64,000 nt of DNA, from assembly GCF_027563465.1 (NCBI RefSeq), contig NZ_JAPFQA010000010.1:62001-126000 (forward strand). The letters run 5' to 3'. Origin of the DNA: Mesorhizobium qingshengii. GTDB taxonomy: Bacteria > Pseudomonadota > Alphaproteobacteria > Rhizobiales > Rhizobiaceae. The notes under the pieces are model-generated. The model was not told the origin of the DNA, made no database searches, and saw only the letters and a list, made by a program, of their open reading frames with translations. The position numbers and the translations under genes were made by a program. Shown one piece after another: positions 63,001 through 64,000 of the stretch. Numbering within the stretch: the first letter of the stretch is position 1; each line of letters begins with the position of its first letter.

Positions 63001-63522
63001 CCGGAGCGAGCCGTTCACGCCATTGGGGCCAGGAGCGCCAGTCCCGCCGCTAATGCTGGTGGAGATGGTCCCACTCGTGGAAATGACCTGGCCCGTGCCA
63101 CCGGTCGCGCCTGGAACGCCGTTTGGGGCGTTGAATGTCGTGCCTGTCCCTCCCGAACCACCCGGCGCGCCGTTGCCCGTCGTGAGGTCGACGCCGCCAC
63201 CACCGCCGCCGGCGGTCGCGCCATTGGCGGCATTCTGACCCGTGGCGCCCGCCAACGCGCCATCCACGCCACCTTGTCCGGCACCCACGGGGGCTCCATT
63301 GCCGCCATCGGCCCAAGCGGGCGCGGTGCCCAGCGCAAGGGCGACAGCAAGGACCGTCGCAAGAGCGGTGAGAGGCAGCACTGCCGTGGAAGCGCCCGCC
63401 AGAAGGCGTTTGCGCCCTTCGGCCAGCAGCCGATCACGCGCCAGAATTTGCCCCACCATGCCCTTGATCCCTGATTCCCCGAGAGCCGAACGCAGCACGA
63501 ATGTTACTGCCCCGCAAGACAT
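60025..63522 (-). CDS. Gly-rich autotransporter with PATR repeats
   Basis: 1165 residues from ATG 63522 (GGAG seven bases upstream). The signal region ends TAPAWADGG. Residues about 75-330 are extremely Gly/Ala-rich (GGGGGGVDLTTGNGAPGGSGG style). Then follow autotransporter-associated strand repeats (AGGLTKAGGGTLVLTGANTYTG; GGTTITAGTL; KDGAGTLTLTG), and a C-terminal beta-barrel from about residue 865 (GIGLWGRIEGTSGSY to LTGTLGFRTKW) ending in Trp. It is a surface protein of adhesin/AIDA style. The second autotransporter within 10 kb. Confidence 0.92.
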   Translation of the reverse strand: MSCGAVTFVLRSALGESGIKGMVGQILARDRLLAEGRKRLLAGASTAVLPLTALATVLAVALALGTAPAWADGGNGAPVGAGQGGVDGALAGATGQNAANGATAGGGGGGVDLTTGNGAPGGSGGTGTTFNAPNGVPGATGGTGQVISTSGTISTSISGGTGAPGPNGVNGSLRGGGGGGGGVGVSATANTVVTGSGSVTGGNGGIAGSFSNGGGGGGGVGVFSSANVTVDAGGSVTGGTGGRGGTQSGGGGGAAAIVLTGGGTVQNSGHLLGGTGGRTLLAAGGGDGGAGVLLLSGGTVINGTGATIVGGTGGQAGATGTAGDGGAGIKGANIAIINAGTISGGAVGAGGGTPVAGKAIEFTGGVNSLEIQAGSTIAGNVVAFSTADTFKLGGDTSASFDVSQIGPGAKYDGFGFYEKTGNSTWTLTGATTAVTPWTLTGGILQISSDNNLGAASGGLTFNGGTLETTADITSARTIALTGGGTFLTDPGTTLTLSNVISGAGGLTKAGGGTLVLTGANTYTGGTTITAGTLIGDAASIRGDIGNAGTVVFDQAADASFAGDISGTGTMVKDGAGTLTLTGISVLDWTIDQGGLVSAAERFGGDVSIGAGASFTFDQVADASYAGVLSGAGTFVKDGLGILVLSSDNSAFKGATSVSGGTLAAGAANAFSSSSQFSVASGATLDLAGTSQTLAGLTNAGTVRIAGGGLGNTLTISGDYAGNGGTVVLNTALGGDGSATDMLVIAGGTSGTGTLQVVNFGGAGGQTVEGIKIVDVGGISNGTFSLKGDYTFEGDAAVVGGAYAYRLYQGGTSTPADGDWYLRSALINKVGPETPLYQAGAPLYEAYAGVLQTFNQLGTLQQRLGNRSWTVEAQGTDGISDEVKAEAGIGLWGRIEGTSGSYDPESSTTATTYDTSTWRLQTGADMLLSDSTAGQLIGGVAFQYGTVSADVSSVFGSGSIDTTGTGVSGSLTWYGAEGFYLDGQAQVIWYDSNLDSATAGQRLVDGNNGVGYALGVEAGKRIMLDPSWSLTPQAQLAWSSVDFDSFTDAFGARVALGSSDSLLGRLGLSLDHQSQWQDRTGRTGRTNVYGLANLYYDFEDGSSVDLAGSSLSSRNEQLWGGLGIGGTINWADDKFSVFGEAVARTGLKDFGDSYALTGTLGFRTKW

Positions 63523-63611
63523 CTATAGTCTCCAGAGCTACCAAAATGCTAACACTGCTTAGTAAAGTTCAATCTGTGACGTTTGCGCGACAGAACAACG
63601 TCTAATTTAGT

Positions 63612-63651
63612 CTCTTCTTAAAAATCTAAATTAGCTCCCTCTTAAGAAGAG
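63612..63651. promoter_or_regulatory. AT-rich inverted repeat upstream of the Gly-rich autotransporter
   Basis: CTCTTCTTAA and TTAAGAAGAG are exact complements separated by 20 bp, with further A/T-rich sequence around them. The site lies about 90-130 bp upstream of the start codon, in the only AT-rich stretch near the gene. It could bind a regulator. Confidence 0.4.
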
Positions 63652-64000
63652 AGAAGATCTAAACAAGGATCGCTTGCACTTCGCAACTGAACCGGAATTG
63701 CACCCTCGCGCCCACATCATCTCGTCGCCCGCGATCACCCGCGGAGCGCTCAAATGATGGATTCCTGACCTGGACCCGATGATCTCGCTCTTCTGCTGGC
63801 CGCATGAAGATCGCCCGCAATATCCTGCGCCAGCAGGCGCTGCGGGCGGGCCGAGCAACAGCTTTATTGTCACGGAAGTCCCCCCACTGCTGCCGAACGG
63901 CTAGCAGTGGGAGCGCCCACAGTCCGCGCCAATTGCGCGACACATCCAGTATGTTCCGAGCCGCCGGGAATTTTCCGGTCCATGGCCCTCACGCAAGCCT
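63652..64000. other. End region with no supported gene
   Basis: Two minus-strand frames of 80-94 codons overlap here without recognisable similarity or good start sites. Nothing else was recognised. Confidence 0.4.

Overview
The window is GC-rich, densely coded alphaproteobacterial chromosome. It most resembles a rhizobial genome of the Mesorhizobium/Phyllobacteriaceae type. Supporting signs are ACR3/ArsC arsenic genes with rhizobial-style ArsR regulators, a groESL operon behind a CIRCE element, a HWE-family histidine kinase, a DUF1488 protein, and several families of palindromic intergenic repeats (RIME-like and others). No rRNA, tRNA, CRISPR array, complete insertion sequence or prophage was seen. 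The assignment rests on gene content, not on a database search.

Layout. 1-7119 is a minus-strand metalloid/electrophile defence block: arsR, LMW-type arsC, acr3 and glutaredoxin-type arsC, then a second arsR with a flavin monooxygenase carrying a Cys-rich tail and an overlapping MFS exporter, then a third ArsR-like gene leading an Old Yellow Enzyme that runs off the left edge. 7221-8341 is a RES/Xre toxin-antitoxin pair. 8819-10150 is an AT-richer integral membrane protein of unknown function. 10229-17521 holds aldehyde and redox enzymes: aldehyde dehydrogenase, ACT protein, GNAT, a short CDF-like transporter, and a SDR/flavodoxin/aldo-keto reductase/cupin set facing a LysR gene. 18306-25590 holds a YeiH transporter, a membrane-anchored AraC regulator, a serine hydrolase, fRMsr, a Nudix hydrolase, an AraC/SDR divergon with an operator array, and tag. 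25980-28037 is groESL with CIRCE. 28205-30714 holds small hypotheticals and a PAS-GGDEF diguanylate cyclase.

31183-37560 is a LacI-controlled sugar locus: substrate-binding protein, two permeases and a GH127 beta-L-arabinofuranosidase, with no ATPase. 37565-43847 holds ChaC, a LysR/MFS divergon, and a DUF2270 protein beside a CPA2 antiporter with C-terminal USP-like domains. 44350-47053 is a multi-PAS HWE kinase plus a single-domain response regulator. 47334-50730 is a partly decayed zone with a DOPA-dioxygenase-like gene, a methyltransferase fragment, a frameshifted LuxR-TPR regulator and gene remnants. 50731-63522 holds two very large autotransporters, one with eight IPT/TIG repeats and one Gly-rich with PATR repeats. 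They flank a three-subunit molybdenum hydroxylase and a stand-alone MoaD-like protein.

The most notable points are the Cys-rich tail on the ars flavoprotein, the array of three TTGCAGGATCG sites between AraC and its SDR, a candidate Arg-rich leader peptide plus terminator ahead of the GNAT gene, near-identical repeat units exactly three periods apart in the IPT autotransporter, and several single-base frameshifts. No wholly novel system can be demonstrated from sequence alone.
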